A stretch of 42,503 nucleotides of DNA, taken from contig CACFAY010000002.1 in NCBI GenBank assembly GCA_902564345.1, forward strand, positions 71,858 through 114,360, given 5' to 3'. Shown piece after piece: positions 1 through 10,053 of this stretch. The stretch's first letter is position 1; each line of letters opens with the position of its first letter. The DNA is from an uncultured SAR324 cluster bacterium (GTDB lineage Bacteria; SAR324; NAC60-12). The translations under genes were made by a program, and so were the position numbers. Below the pieces are notes generated by a model that had not been told where the DNA came from, searched no databases, and saw only the letters and a program-made list of their open reading frames with translations.

Positions 1-1
1 A

Positions 2-703
2 GTAGTTGTGGAGTCCAGCGGAGTATCAGAGCCGGATCGCATTATGGACATCGCAAGACTTGATCCAGAACTTATTCCTAGTGGAATTATAGTTCTGGTG
101 GATGCCGCGGAGGTACAAAATTATGCAGTAGACCAATACGTCGGAGACATTGTTGTCAAACAACTACATAATGCTGAACTTTTAATAGTCAACAAAACTG
201 ATTTGATTAGCTTGGATAAACTAATTGATCTAGAGGCATGGCTTGAGAATGTATCACCCAACGCAGTTCGCTTTAATACATCAAAAGGGGTTGTTCCCAT
301 ACAAATGATTTTTAGTGAAGAAGTAAAAAGAAAAATTTTTAATGAAAAAGCTTATGAAGAAACAAACATAAATCAAGACCTCAATTACAATCATCATAAT
401 CACCAATTTAAAAGTCTTACACTTTATTGTAATAAAGAGCTTAACCGCAAAACTTTTCAAGTATGGTGCAAAACACTTCCTAATTCTATAATACGTGGAA
501 AAGGGATCTTGAACTTTGAAGAAGAACCTGGGGGATCATGGTTGTGGCAGAAGGTCGGAAAGCAATCTTCAATCAAAAAGTTGGCAGGTAATAACTCAAA
601 TTCAAATTTAGTTCTAATTGGGACACCAGAGATGCCATCATCACTTGGACTTAAGCTTCCTTATGGCATGAAGATAAAAGATGAAAGATATAGTTTGAAG
701 TGA
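2..703 (+). CDS. CobW/P47K (COG0523) family GTP-binding metallochaperone, 5'-truncated by window edge
   Basis: The frame is open from base 2 (VVVESSGVSEPDRIMD). Walker-B-like ESSG, NKTD guanine-specificity motif, His-rich NYNHHNHQ linker and a CobW C-terminal-like domain (GKGILNFEE...W). Confidence 0.85.
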   Translation, partial: VVVESSGVSEPDRIMDIARLDPELIPSGIIVLVDAAEVQNYAVDQYVGDIVVKQLHNAELLIVNKTDLISLDKLIDLEAWLENVSPNAVRFNTSKGVVPIQMIFSEEVKRKIFNEKAYEETNINQDLNYNHHNHQFKSLTLYCNKELNRKTFQVWCKTLPNSIIRGKGILNFEEEPGGSWLWQKVGKQSSIKKLAGNNSNSNLVLIGTPEMPSSLGLKLPYGMKIKDERYSLK

Positions 704-962
704 GATAAATGGGATATTATTGAAGTTAAAAAATTGATCTGAAACCCAGCTTCATCCAGCAAGATTATTTTTCAAAAAAATAAACTACTAAATTCATACA
801 TCAATTTTAAATATAGAATTTTGGGGGATATTTAAAATTACACTTTCATTAATAATTTCTGTTTCAGTAAAGTTGCACTCAGAAAATATTCTTCATTACT
901 TTAAAAAGTTATTATTTTATGTTTTTTATTAAATTCTTAATTTAAATAGATTTTGTGATTAT

Positions 963-1937
963 TTAGATCAGGTGGCAAGCAACTTTTTGATTGGCTTTAA
1001 TTTTTCTCAACAATGGGGTTTCAAAATGACATCGCTCTTCTGCAAGCTGACAGCGTGACGAAAACCTACATCCTAGAGGGGGATCAATAGGACTAGGAGG
1101 TTCCCCATAAATTTGTATTTGAGTTTTTTTTCGGCGATTAGGATCAGCAGATGGAACAGATGCAAGGAGCCCTTTAGTATATGGATGCATTGGATTTTTA
1201 AATAAAGATATCCTATCGGCTTGTTCTACAATCTGTCCAACATACATCACTGCAATCTCATCACACATATGCTGAACTACACCTAGGTCATGGGAGATGA
1301 AAAGATAGGTTAGACCCATTTCCTTTTGAAGTCTCCTTAGTAAGTTTAGAATCTGCGCCTGTACAGCCACATCTAAAGCGGAAACAGGCTCATCACAAAT
1401 GAGCAAATCTGGATGGGAAGCAAGAGCACGTGCGATTCCCAAACGTTGTCTCTGACCTCCAGAGAATTGATGAGGAAAGAGTCGCTCATGCTCACGACTT
1501 AAACCTACCTGTCTAAAGAGCTCATTTACCCTGATTGATCGTTCAGTCGTATGGCCAATTTTCAATCTGTCCAAAGCTTCCCGAACCAACCTACCTGCAC
1601 GTAACCGGGGATTTAGAGATGAGTAAGGATCCTGAAAAACATACTGGATATGCTTTCTCTGAACCCTAAGTTCTTCCCCTTGTAGTCCTAGAACTTCCTT
1701 GCCCATGATCTTGACAGAACCGCTGCTGGCTTGAACTAGTCTTGCTATAGCAAGCCCCGTAGTAGTTTTACCTGAACCGGATTCTCCCACTAGCCCTAGA
1801 GTCTTTCCAAATTCTACCTTTAAGGAAACGCCATCCACAGCATGTATATGACTGTGTACTTCAAAAAAGTGCTTGCGTTTAGTACGAAAATACACCTTCA
1901 AGTTATTTACCTCAAGAACAGGGACTGGAACGATCAT
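963..1937 (-). CDS. Oligopeptide/dipeptide ABC transporter ATP-binding protein (OppF/DppF type)
   Basis: Walker [10 protein letters not shown], signature [15 protein letters not shown], Walker B LLICDEP, C-terminal oligo_HPY-like region with CRFSSRC. 4-bp ATGA-type overlap with the upstream ATPase gene. Confidence 0.95.
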   Translation of the reverse strand: MIVPVPVLEVNNLKVYFRTKRKHFFEVHSHIHAVDGVSLKVEFGKTLGLVGESGSGKTTTGLAIARLVQASSGSVKIMGKEVLGLQGEELRVQRKHIQYVFQDPYSSLNPRLRAGRLVREALDRLKIGHTTERSIRVNELFRQVGLSREHERLFPHQFSGGQRQRLGIARALASHPDLLICDEPVSALDVAVQAQILNLLRRLQKEMGLTYLFISHDLGVVQHMCDEIAVMYVGQIVEQADRISLFKNPMHPYTKGLLASVPSADPNRRKKTQIQIYGEPPSPIDPPLGCRFSSRCQLAEERCHFETPLLRKIKANQKVACHLI

Positions 1938-2938
1938 GCAAAAACTTTCTCAAAATTTGTGTTTTCTTGCCAGCAGGCTGTCAGATGTTTTGCAGCCCGT
2001 TTAGAATCCAACGGACGCTGGTTAAGACAGCGATCCTCGACGAAACAGCAACGAGGTGCAAACAGGCATTCGTTGCGCCCAAAATGGCTTATGGGGGGAA
2101 CTATTCCAGGAATCTCATGCAGATCTTTCCTCTCTGGCGAAATTGTTTCCTTAAGATGAGGAACACATCTGATAAGTCCCTGGGTATATGGATGCAGTGG
2201 GTTTTTCAAAATTTCTTCTACAGGTCCTTCCTCAACCTTGCGACCGGCATACATAACCATCACCCGCTCTGCCATTTCAGCTACCGATGCCATATCGTGT
2301 GTGATCAGAATTATAGACGTTCCCGTCTGATCCCGAAGTTCATGCAGAAGTTCAAATATATGTGCCTGCACTGTTACATCCAAAGCCGTGGTAGGTTCAT
2401 CAGCAATAAGGACTTTAGGCTTACAAGCCAGAGCAATTGCAATCATCACCCGTTGTCGCATTCCTCCTGAAAGCTGGTGAGGATAATCATTTGCCCTTTG
2501 GGAAGGTAACGGAATTTTGACTGATTCTAGTAGTTCAATTGCATGCTCCCTTGCTTCACTATTACTCAATCCCTGATGAGTTTTCAATACTTCTGCTATT
2601 TGTTCTCCTACACTGAAAACAGGATTCAATGCAGTCATCGGTTCCTGAAAGACCATAGATATTTCGTTTCCACGCAAACCACACATTCGCGCTTCAGAGG
2701 CAACAACAAGATCTTCTCCAGAGAGCCTGATTGAACCTGAAGTTATTTTACCCTGTTCCGGCATAAGACGCATTATTGCAAGTGAAGTCATGGTTTTACC
2801 ACATCCTGATTCTCCTACTATTCCCAGTATCTCTCTAGGAGCAATACTGAATGAAACATCATCAATTACAGGAACATCACCTGAACGAGTCTTAAAGACA
2901 ACTGTAAGGTTTTTTATTGAAAGAATTGGATCGGGCAT
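1934..2938 (-). CDS. Oligopeptide/dipeptide ABC transporter ATP-binding protein (OppD/DppD type)
   Basis: [11 protein letters not shown] Walker [16 protein letters not shown] signature, [11 protein letters not shown] Walker B, C-terminal CLFAPRC cysteine motif. ATG at 2938 ([11 protein letters not shown]) preferred over the ORF-track TTG. Confidence 0.95.
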   Translation of the reverse strand: MPDPILSIKNLTVVFKTRSGDVPVIDDVSFSIAPREILGIVGESGCGKTMTSLAIMRLMPEQGKITSGSIRLSGEDLVVASEARMCGLRGNEISMVFQEPMTALNPVFSVGEQIAEVLKTHQGLSNSEAREHAIELLESVKIPLPSQRANDYPHQLSGGMRQRVMIAIALACKPKVLIADEPTTALDVTVQAHIFELLHELRDQTGTSIILITHDMASVAEMAERVMVMYAGRKVEEGPVEEILKNPLHPYTQGLIRCVPHLKETISPERKDLHEIPGIVPPISHFGRNECLFAPRCCFVEDRCLNQRPLDSKRAAKHLTACWQENTNFEKVFA

Positions 2939-2943
2939 GGTGG

Positions 2944-3834
2944 TCAACGTTTCCTTAATTTTGGATTGAGTGAATCGTTCAGTCCATCTCCTACCAAACT
3001 TATTGCTAAAACTGTCATAAAAATAGCCATACCTGGATACATAAGTACAAAACCCTCTTGCAGAATATACTGTCGATTATTTCCCATTATTGCTCCCCAA
3101 CTCATTACATTTGGATCACTAAGCCCAAGAAAGCTGAGGCCTGCTTCAAAGAGGATGGCTGATCCTACCATCAATGTTGCCTGTACAACAATTGGAGGGA
3201 GTGCATTCGGAAGGATCACCCTCATGATTAGATAAATATCTCTGGCTCCAACTGAACGTGAAGCTGTTACATACTCCAATTCCCTGATTCTTAAAAACTC
3301 TGCCCTGGTGATCCTGGCAACTGCAGTCCAGCTGACAATACCAATTGCAAAGGTAATGACCGGAAGTGATGCTCCAAAAAGAGCAACAATAACCATTGAG
3401 AAGAGCAGAGTGGGAAGCACCTGAAAAAATTCTGTGATGCGCATAAGTAACTCTTCTATCCATCCACTATAAAATCCAGAGAGTGATCCGATGGTAATAC
3501 CAATGACTACGCTCAACAATGCTGCCGAACAGCCTACAGCAAGTGTGACCTTACCGCCGTGAATAATCTGTGCCAGAAGATCCCTTCCAAGATAATCAGT
3601 CCCCAGAATAAAGCCCTGCTCGCCTGGATGAGTGAATGGTAACCAGACCATTTCAAAAGGATCGACTGAATAAATAAAAGGACCAATCAGTGAAATAAAG
3701 ACTATAAGTAACAGTACTAAAAGACCCAACACTGCAGAGTAATTCTTTAGATACATGCGAAAAATTTCCATAAATGGATTTTCATCTCTGAAATCTTCAT
3801 GATCTACTTTGAATAAAGATGACTGCTTAGTCAT
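2944..3834 (-). CDS. Oligopeptide/dipeptide ABC transporter permease (OppC/DppC type)
   Basis: Multi-TM protein with N-terminal OppC-like segment, LGTDYLGRDLLAQIIHGGKVTL and the EAA-loop region. ATG at 3834 (MTKQSSLF). Confidence 0.93.
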   Translation of the reverse strand: MTKQSSLFKVDHEDFRDENPFMEIFRMYLKNYSAVLGLLVLLLIVFISLIGPFIYSVDPFEMVWLPFTHPGEQGFILGTDYLGRDLLAQIIHGGKVTLAVGCSAALLSVVIGITIGSLSGFYSGWIEELLMRITEFFQVLPTLLFSMVIVALFGASLPVITFAIGIVSWTAVARITRAEFLRIRELEYVTASRSVGARDIYLIMRVILPNALPPIVVQATLMVGSAILFEAGLSFLGLSDPNVMSWGAIMGNNRQYILQEGFVLMYPGMAIFMTVLAISLVGDGLNDSLNPKLRKR

Positions 3835-4807
3835 TGGATGTTCTGATTCGAGGATCAATAATGCGATATAACATGTCAGTCAGCAAATTTGCCACAACTA
3901 CCACAAAGGAAGAAAAGAACAGAATACCGAGTATGGTAGGTGTATCACGTGCTAAAATTGCCTGCACAGCCAATGTGCCCAGTCCCGGCCAACTAAAAAC
4001 AGTCTCCACCAAAACTGCTCCAGAAATAACTCCAGAAAACACCATACCTGCCATTGTAACTACTGGAAGCAGAGCATTGCGAAGTGCGTGCTTGTAAACA
4101 ACCAAAAATTCAGACAACCCCTTTGCCTTTGCGGTTCTAACATAATCTGAGCCCAAAACATCTAGCATACTGGCACGTGCAAGGCGACTGTAGAGAGCTA
4201 CAAAAATGGAAGCAAGTGTTATGGAAGGTAGTACCAAATGGTGTAATATATCCAACATTTTGGCAAAACCCTCCCGCTCTATAGATACATCCATGAGACC
4301 ACCAATGGGGAAAATAGGCAGAATAGAAGAAAATAGTATTATCAGCATGATCCCTGTCCAGAAAACAGGTGCAGAATATCCTACGAGTGCAAGTACGGTA
4401 ACAAAATGGCTGGTAATTCCCTGCGGATTTCGGGCAGCAATTACACCCAGTACCACACCAACTGTAATTGCAAGGAGCTGAGCACTAATAACAAGTAAAA
4501 GTGTTGCTGGTAAACGCTCCAGGATCAAGTCAGTTACAGAAATATTATAGTAAAAGGAGTAACCTAAATCCAGAACTGCAACTTTAGCAAGGTATTTCAA
4601 GAGTTGCTCCCAGATTGGCAGATCTAGTCCATAATCTTTGCGAATAGCATCCATCATTTCTTCATCAGCTCCACCTGCATCGATGGCGATAGTGTCTGCA
4701 ATATCTCCTGGAGCTAGGTGCATCAGAAAAAAGTTGAGAATAAGGACTATTAACAATAGAACAACTCCAAATCCGACACGTTTTAATGTAAGCGATATAA
4801 ATTGCAC
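3827..4807 (-). CDS. Oligopeptide/dipeptide ABC transporter permease (OppB/DppB type)
   Basis: N-terminal LKRVGFGVVLLLIVLILNFFLMHLAPGD, YVRTAKAKGLSEFLVVYKHALRNALLPVVT EAA motif; overlaps the downstream permease by a few bp. Confidence 0.94.
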   Translation of the reverse strand: MQFISLTLKRVGFGVVLLLIVLILNFFLMHLAPGDIADTIAIDAGGADEEMMDAIRKDYGLDLPIWEQLLKYLAKVAVLDLGYSFYYNISVTDLILERLPATLLLVISAQLLAITVGVVLGVIAARNPQGITSHFVTVLALVGYSAPVFWTGIMLIILFSSILPIFPIGGLMDVSIEREGFAKMLDILHHLVLPSITLASIFVALYSRLARASMLDVLGSDYVRTAKAKGLSEFLVVYKHALRNALLPVVTMAGMVFSGVISGAVLVETVFSWPGLGTLAVQAILARDTPTILGILFFSSFVVVVANLLTDMLYRIIDPRIRTSND

Positions 4808-4887
4808 TGATAATATGGGGAAAGAACTTTAATAGAATGCCATTACATAACAAAATCTAACAAGTGATGTTCATAAATTGAAAGTGC

Positions 4888-4911
4888 ATCCGCTGCTAAA
4901 TCACAGCGGAT
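4888..4911 (-). terminator. Intergenic stem-loop between substrate-binding protein gene and permease gene (attenuator or processing hairpin)
   Basis: ATCCGCTG-ctaaatca-CAGCGGAT, a perfect 8-bp inverted repeat, extendable to 11 bp with one G-U on the minus-strand transcript. No strong U-tract follows. Confidence 0.5.
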
Positions 4912-4934
4912 ACAATAACGATCTTTTAAAAAAA

Positions 4935-6509
4935 CTACTTCAGATATATTTCATCTAGTGGAGATGATGTACCCCAAATAGTGCTTGGAGGATTTCCCAA
5001 CTTTGTATGATTGTAAATAGTGTGGTAGGGGACTGTGTGTGTGAAGTAAATTGGTAGATCCTGAGAAATTATTTTCTGAGCTTGTGAATAAAGAGAAACT
5101 CGCTTCTGTTGATTATTTTCCATCCCTGCCTTTTCCAGAATGGCGTCAACTTCAGGGTTGCAATACTGCTGAGTGTTAGACCAAATTACTCCCTTCTTGA
5201 CATTGTTACAAAGGTATGTACGGTGAACACCAATCACAGGATCACCCCAGTTGAAAACCACATCCACAGTCATATCAAATTCCCACGTAGAAATACGTTT
5301 TGCCCAAGATGGAAAATCAGGTGACTGCCTGACAGTCACATCAATTCCAATTTTTTTAAGCTGTGGTTTGATATACTCGGCCATTGATCTTGCAGCTGGC
5401 CATCCAAAGTCAATGTTAAGCTTGAATCGCGTTCCATCACTTGCTCTAGCATATCCAGCCTCATCAAGAATAGTATTTGCCTTGTCAAGATCAAGATCAT
5501 AGCGTTCCACGTTTGGGTCATGAAATACGCTACCCGGATGAAAGCCTGTGTAGGCAGGCAGAGAGGTCCCCATCATTACCGCATTCACCAAAAAATCTCT
5601 ATCTACAGCATAAGCAATAGCTTGTCTAACACGCTTGTCGCTGGTTGGCTTACTCTTGGTATTGAAGGCCAGCCACGTGATAGGTCCAATTGCGGCATAT
5701 CCCTTATCTGATGCAGTTAGATATGAGATTTGTTTGGAATGATTTATGTCCTGAGGTGTTGATTCAAAAGTTGAAAGAAGTATTTCTCCATTTTTTCGTC
5801 CAAGAGCCCGAGCAGCTGGGTCCTTGATGATTCTTATTACAATCTTATCCACGTATGGACGTTCCTTGATGAAATAACCGTCGTATCGCTCCAGAATAAT
5901 ATGCTGATCACGCACAAACTCTACCAACTTAAAGGGGCCGGAACCAACAACTTTATCGGAGTTACGTGGATGCTTCTTAGCATCTTGTCCGTCACCATAT
6001 ATGTGTTCAGGAATTATAGCGCCTAACTGAGAAGAAAGTGCTAACAGTAAAGCAGGGTGAGGTTTGGAAAGTTTAATCACTGCTGTGTGCTTGTCCGGAG
6101 TCTCAATTTTTTTTACTGCCGTAAACATAGTTTTAAAAGGATGGTTAGCCTTGATAGTGTTTATCGAGAACTTTACGTCCTTGGAGGTAATCGGCTCACC
6201 ATCGTGGAATGTAGCATCCTCTTCAAGATTAAGAGTTACAGTAAGTCCATCCACTGAAATCTCCCAAGACTTTGCTAGATATGGTTGAGGATTCCAGTTT
6301 TCGTCAAATCTTAGCGGTGTAGCAAACAGCTGTGCTCCAGGTTCACCGGTGGCAATCCCTGACTGTACTGCAGGGTTTAAGTGCCTGGGTGTGGTTCCAA
6401 TACTCCATACAAGGGTGCCCCCGTGCTTAGGTGTTTCTGCAACAATAATTGATGCAGTAAAGATTGAAATCGACGTCAATGAAATAAATTTAAATATTAT
6501 TTTTATCAT
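4935..6509 (-). CDS. ABC transporter substrate-binding protein, family 5 (dipeptide/oligopeptide)
   Basis: Signal peptide MIKIIFKFISLTSISIFTASIIVAETP; SBP_bac_5 features (LAKSWEISVDGLTVTLNLEEDATFHDGEPITSKDVKFSI; VRQAIAYAVDR). ATG at 6509 preceded by GAGGGG SD. Confidence 0.93.
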   Translation of the reverse strand: MIKIIFKFISLTSISIFTASIIVAETPKHGGTLVWSIGTTPRHLNPAVQSGIATGEPGAQLFATPLRFDENWNPQPYLAKSWEISVDGLTVTLNLEEDATFHDGEPITSKDVKFSINTIKANHPFKTMFTAVKKIETPDKHTAVIKLSKPHPALLLALSSQLGAIIPEHIYGDGQDAKKHPRNSDKVVGSGPFKLVEFVRDQHIILERYDGYFIKERPYVDKIVIRIIKDPAARALGRKNGEILLSTFESTPQDINHSKQISYLTASDKGYAAIGPITWLAFNTKSKPTSDKRVRQAIAYAVDRDFLVNAVMMGTSLPAYTGFHPGSVFHDPNVERYDLDLDKANTILDEAGYARASDGTRFKLNIDFGWPAARSMAEYIKPQLKKIGIDVTVRQSPDFPSWAKRISTWEFDMTVDVVFNWGDPVIGVHRTYLCNNVKKGVIWSNTQQYCNPEVDAILEKAGMENNQQKRVSLYSQAQKIISQDLPIYFTHTVPYHTIYNHTKLGNPPSTIWGTSSPLDEIYLK

Positions 6510-6771
6510 ACTAACCCCTCTAGTTTGAATTATATAAATAATAGCTTGTCTTGCCATTTCAGCATGAGATTAATTTTTTTGAACTGATTCTTAAATACTG
6601 TGGCGTTATAATAAAAATGTAAAGTAAATAATTATCCATAATTTCACATTTCATTGCTTGCTCCAAAAAATTTCAATTTTAACTGAGTTGCAAAAAAAAT
6701 CTATACACTGCTATATTAATTTTCTAGTTGTGGTAGATGATTTTAATTTGTAAATAAATTAATACGAATAT

Positions 6772-7605
6772 ATGTATTCTATCGATCAATACAGCTCCAC
6801 TGGTTTCGCCTCTCCAATAAGGGTTATGAAGGAATCTATATCAGAGGAACTAGCTGACAGAGTACAAAATTTAAGAAAAACAAATCCCATTCTTGCTGAA
6901 AGGGCATTAGGGACCAATTGTCATCTATTATTTCCATGGCTCCATGAAATTTCACACATGTCAGAAATTCTTGATGAAGTTGAAAAGGTAATTGGACCTA
7001 ATATTTTACTATGGTCCTCCAGTTTTTTCATCAAGGATCCTGGAAGTAAATCCTTCGTTTCCTGGCACCAGGATAGTACTTACTGGGGACTTAAGCCCTT
7101 AGAGATTGTCACTGCATGGCTGGCATTCACTCCAAGTAAAACCTCAAACGGATGTATGCAAGTAATACCAGGAAGTCATCTTAGAGGACAATCAGAACAC
7201 AAAGACACTTTTGATGACGATAATTTGCTTAGCAGAGGACAGAAAATTGAAATTGACATCAGTGACGAAAAAGTTGTCGACCTATTGCTGGAACCAGGAG
7301 AAATGAGCCTTCATCATGTACGAATCTTTCACGGTTCCAACAGCAACGTATCAAGTTCAGTCAGAATAGGTTTTACCATGCGATATATTCCTCCGCATAC
7401 GAGCCAGGAAGGAGGACGCACATTTGCTGAACTGGTTAGAGGTGAAGATAATTACAGTAACTTTGACACACCACGACCACCCGCCATTGAAATGGGCGAA
7501 GAAGAGTGGGCGACACAGCAGGAATCATTAAAGCGGCTGAACAGTATTACATTTAATGGCTCAACGCAAGAAAGTAAAATAATCGGGCATCAACCTTATG
7601 AATAA
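6772..7605 (+). CDS. Phytanoyl-CoA dioxygenase (PhyH) family Fe(II)/2OG-dependent oxygenase
   Basis: SWHQDSTYWGL supplies the H-x-D pair, then GCMQVIPGSH and the distal LHHVRIFHGSNSNVSSSVRIGFTMRY (His and Arg). Confidence 0.88.
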   Translation: MYSIDQYSSTGFASPIRVMKESISEELADRVQNLRKTNPILAERALGTNCHLLFPWLHEISHMSEILDEVEKVIGPNILLWSSSFFIKDPGSKSFVSWHQDSTYWGLKPLEIVTAWLAFTPSKTSNGCMQVIPGSHLRGQSEHKDTFDDDNLLSRGQKIEIDISDEKVVDLLLEPGEMSLHHVRIFHGSNSNVSSSVRIGFTMRYIPPHTSQEGGRTFAELVRGEDNYSNFDTPRPPAIEMGEEEWATQQESLKRLNSITFNGSTQESKIIGHQPYE

Positions 7606-7678
7606 CTAGAAGGTAGAAAAAACCGCAATCCTATAAAAAAATTCTGAAATATTTTACAAACAATAAATAAGTTAAAAA

Positions 7679-8737
7679 ATGCATCTGAAAAACAGTTGGC
7701 CGTTACCTTCATCTCCAAAACCCATAGTTATAATCGGGGCTGGAGGTATAGTAAATGACGCTCATATGCCGGCATATCTTAAGGCCAACTTTAATGTAAT
7801 TGGTCTCTATGACATTGATCAAAAAAAAGTACTTCATACAGCTAAGAAATGGCATCTTAAATCGTATACATCATTGGATGAATTGATTTCTAATGCTGAA
7901 GTTAATAAAGCTGTCTTTGACATAGCTACACCACCGTCAGCAATAAAAGGAATTCTGAAAAAAATACCTATTGGAAGTACTGTCCTGATACAAAAACCGA
8001 TGGGAGAAGATTTCAAGGATGCAAAGGCGATTCGTGCTATCTGCAGAAGAAGAAAACTAACAGCTGCAATAAATTTTCAGCTCCGCTTTAGTCCAATGAT
8101 GATAATCGTTCAAGATTGTATTGAAAAGAAAGTTATTGGAGACATTACTGATCTTGAAGTTCACCTAAATTTATTGACTCCATGGGAACTTTTCCCTTTT
8201 CTTAAAAATATGTCCCGAGTTGAAATTGCTGTTCACTCCATACACTACTTTGATCTTATCCGCTCTTTCCTAGGCAATCCAAAAGGAGTATGGGCTCAAA
8301 CCTTAGGACATCCTTCCTCTAAAGAGTTTGCGCAGACCCGCACTACAGCCATTCTTAACTACGGACCCGATATTCGCTGCAGTCTTTCTATTAACCACAA
8401 TTATAGCAAAGGCCCAAATTTCCAATCTGCCCAGATACGTATAGATGGGATCGAAAGTGCTGCGATGATTAAGCTGGGTCTTTTGCTTGACTACCCAAAG
8501 GGCGAACCAGATGAAGTTTGGATATTTCCAAAAGTGGGGACTGACTGGAAGAAAATAGACTTTGAAGGTGGCTGGTTTCCCGAAGCTTTTATCGGAACTA
8601 TGAGTAATCTACAGCGATTCGCTTCAGGAGAAGATAAAAACCTGTACACATCAGTAGAGGATGCCTATCATACTATGTCATTAGTTGAGAGTTGTTACAT
8701 TTCCAGCAAAAAAGGAGATACGGCTCTGGCAAGATAA
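7679..8737 (+). CDS. Gfo/Idh/MocA family NAD(P)-dependent oxidoreductase
   Basis: N-terminal Rossmann segment VIIGAGGIVNDAHMPAYLKANFNVIGLYDID; QKPMGEDFKDAKAIRAICRR corresponds to the family EKP motif region. Confidence 0.87.
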   Translation: MHLKNSWPLPSSPKPIVIIGAGGIVNDAHMPAYLKANFNVIGLYDIDQKKVLHTAKKWHLKSYTSLDELISNAEVNKAVFDIATPPSAIKGILKKIPIGSTVLIQKPMGEDFKDAKAIRAICRRRKLTAAINFQLRFSPMMIIVQDCIEKKVIGDITDLEVHLNLLTPWELFPFLKNMSRVEIAVHSIHYFDLIRSFLGNPKGVWAQTLGHPSSKEFAQTRTTAILNYGPDIRCSLSINHNYSKGPNFQSAQIRIDGIESAAMIKLGLLLDYPKGEPDEVWIFPKVGTDWKKIDFEGGWFPEAFIGTMSNLQRFASGEDKNLYTSVEDAYHTMSLVESCYISSKKGDTALAR

Positions 8738-8829
8738 TGCAATATGTTAAGTTAAACAATTTTTAAGAGGATAACAATATAAGCAAAGAAACAGAAAATA
8801 TTTTATTTAAAATTCAAAACTTATCTTGA

Positions 8830-10053
8830 CTACCACTGAATAATGAAAAATTTCTTGCTAAATGTATTCAACAGCAAACCCAAACTCCAGACCATGAGCA
8901 AGGCTGCCATTATCCAAAGCATCCATGATAAATCATGCCAATCTATTATTAAGCCTCCAATTATAGGACCCGCAATTTTTCCTGCATTTTTAAATGATCC
9001 AATTATTCCAGCACCAGCACCAGTGTGACGGGAATCAATTTTTTGAGCATATAGAGCAATAATTGATGGGAATATAAGTGCCTGCGCTAAACCGAAACCG
9101 ACAGCCAGAAGAATCAAAGGCTGAGTTGATGTAGCAAATGGGATTAACCCTAAAGACAATGCCGCCAGCAACAAGCCTGCAGATATTACAGGCAGGTAAC
9201 CTTTACGGTCACTCAACCGACCACCAAAAGGTCTTACTAAAATATGCGTTAATTCCTGAGTTGTAAAGAAAAGACCGACCCATAATATAGAAATGTTCTG
9301 CTGCAGAGCGTAGATAGGTAAAAATGTCTTTGCAGAATACAAACCTAAGAAGACCACAAATTCAAGTAACCCAGCAAACCAGATTTCAGATGTCTGAAAT
9401 CCTGACCTCAAGGCATCCTTAAATTGCAGCCTCCAGCTTTTAAATGTTCTAACTGGTATGCAATGGTTTTTTAACAATAGGATTGGTAAGAAAGAAAATG
9501 AGCTAAGAATCCCTATAATAACAAAAACAACTTCAGGTTCATATACTGTAAGCATAGCAGCCCCAAGAAGTGGCCCGAGGATGTAGCCTGAGGAACGAGC
9601 CATACCAAACCAGCCCAATCTCTCAGCACAATTGCTGTCTATAGTAGACTCTTCCTTTCCCTGCTCTACCACCCAGGCAACAGTTACTGGTCCATATATA
9701 GCAGTTGCAGTTCCATGAAAAAGACGAAGAATTAAAAGTTGATGAGCATTTTCTACCCACAAATAAAATAATGGGACTAAGGAAAACAGCAGTGTTCCAA
9801 TAAAGAACCAGATCCAGCGCCCCCATCTATCTGACAGCAAACCAAACAAAGGTTTGAGCAACATTCCAGTTAAAGTCGAAGCAGAAACAATAAAACCTAA
9901 AAAAATAGTGTTTGCTCCTAATCCCACAGCAAAAAGGGGAAGAAGAGGAGTTTTACCCATCTGATAGGCAGTCCTTACAATGAAATCTGCTGATGCTAGA
10001 TACAACAACTTGCAATTTGTACTGATTAGCGAAGGTTCCTGCATCTTATGCAT
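8830..10053 (-). CDS. MFS transporter
   Basis: About 12 hydrophobic segments; LKPLFGLLSDRWGRW motif-A-like loop and RPFGGRLSDRKGYLP in the second half. ATG at 10053 or 10044 favoured over the ORF-track start. Confidence 0.88.
   Translation of the reverse strand: MHKMQEPSLISTNCKLLYLASADFIVRTAYQMGKTPLLPLFAVGLGANTIFLGFIVSASTLTGMLLKPLFGLLSDRWGRWIWFFIGTLLFSLVPLFYLWVENAHQLLILRLFHGTATAIYGPVTVAWVVEQGKEESTIDSNCAERLGWFGMARSSGYILGPLLGAAMLTVYEPEVVFVIIGILSSFSFLPILLLKNHCIPVRTFKSWRLQFKDALRSGFQTSEIWFAGLLEFVVFLGLYSAKTFLPIYALQQNISILWVGLFFTTQELTHILVRPFGGRLSDRKGYLPVISAGLLLAALSLGLIPFATSTQPLILLAVGFGLAQALIFPSIIALYAQKIDSRHTGAGAGIIGSFKNAGKIAGPIIGGLIIDWHDLSWMLWIMAALLMVWSLGLLLNTFSKKFFIIQW

Noticed and set aside
1842-2470. 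105- and 167-aa plus-strand ORFs opposite the first ABC ATPase genes
   Set aside because: Antisense shadows of strongly supported ATPase genes; no domain signature.
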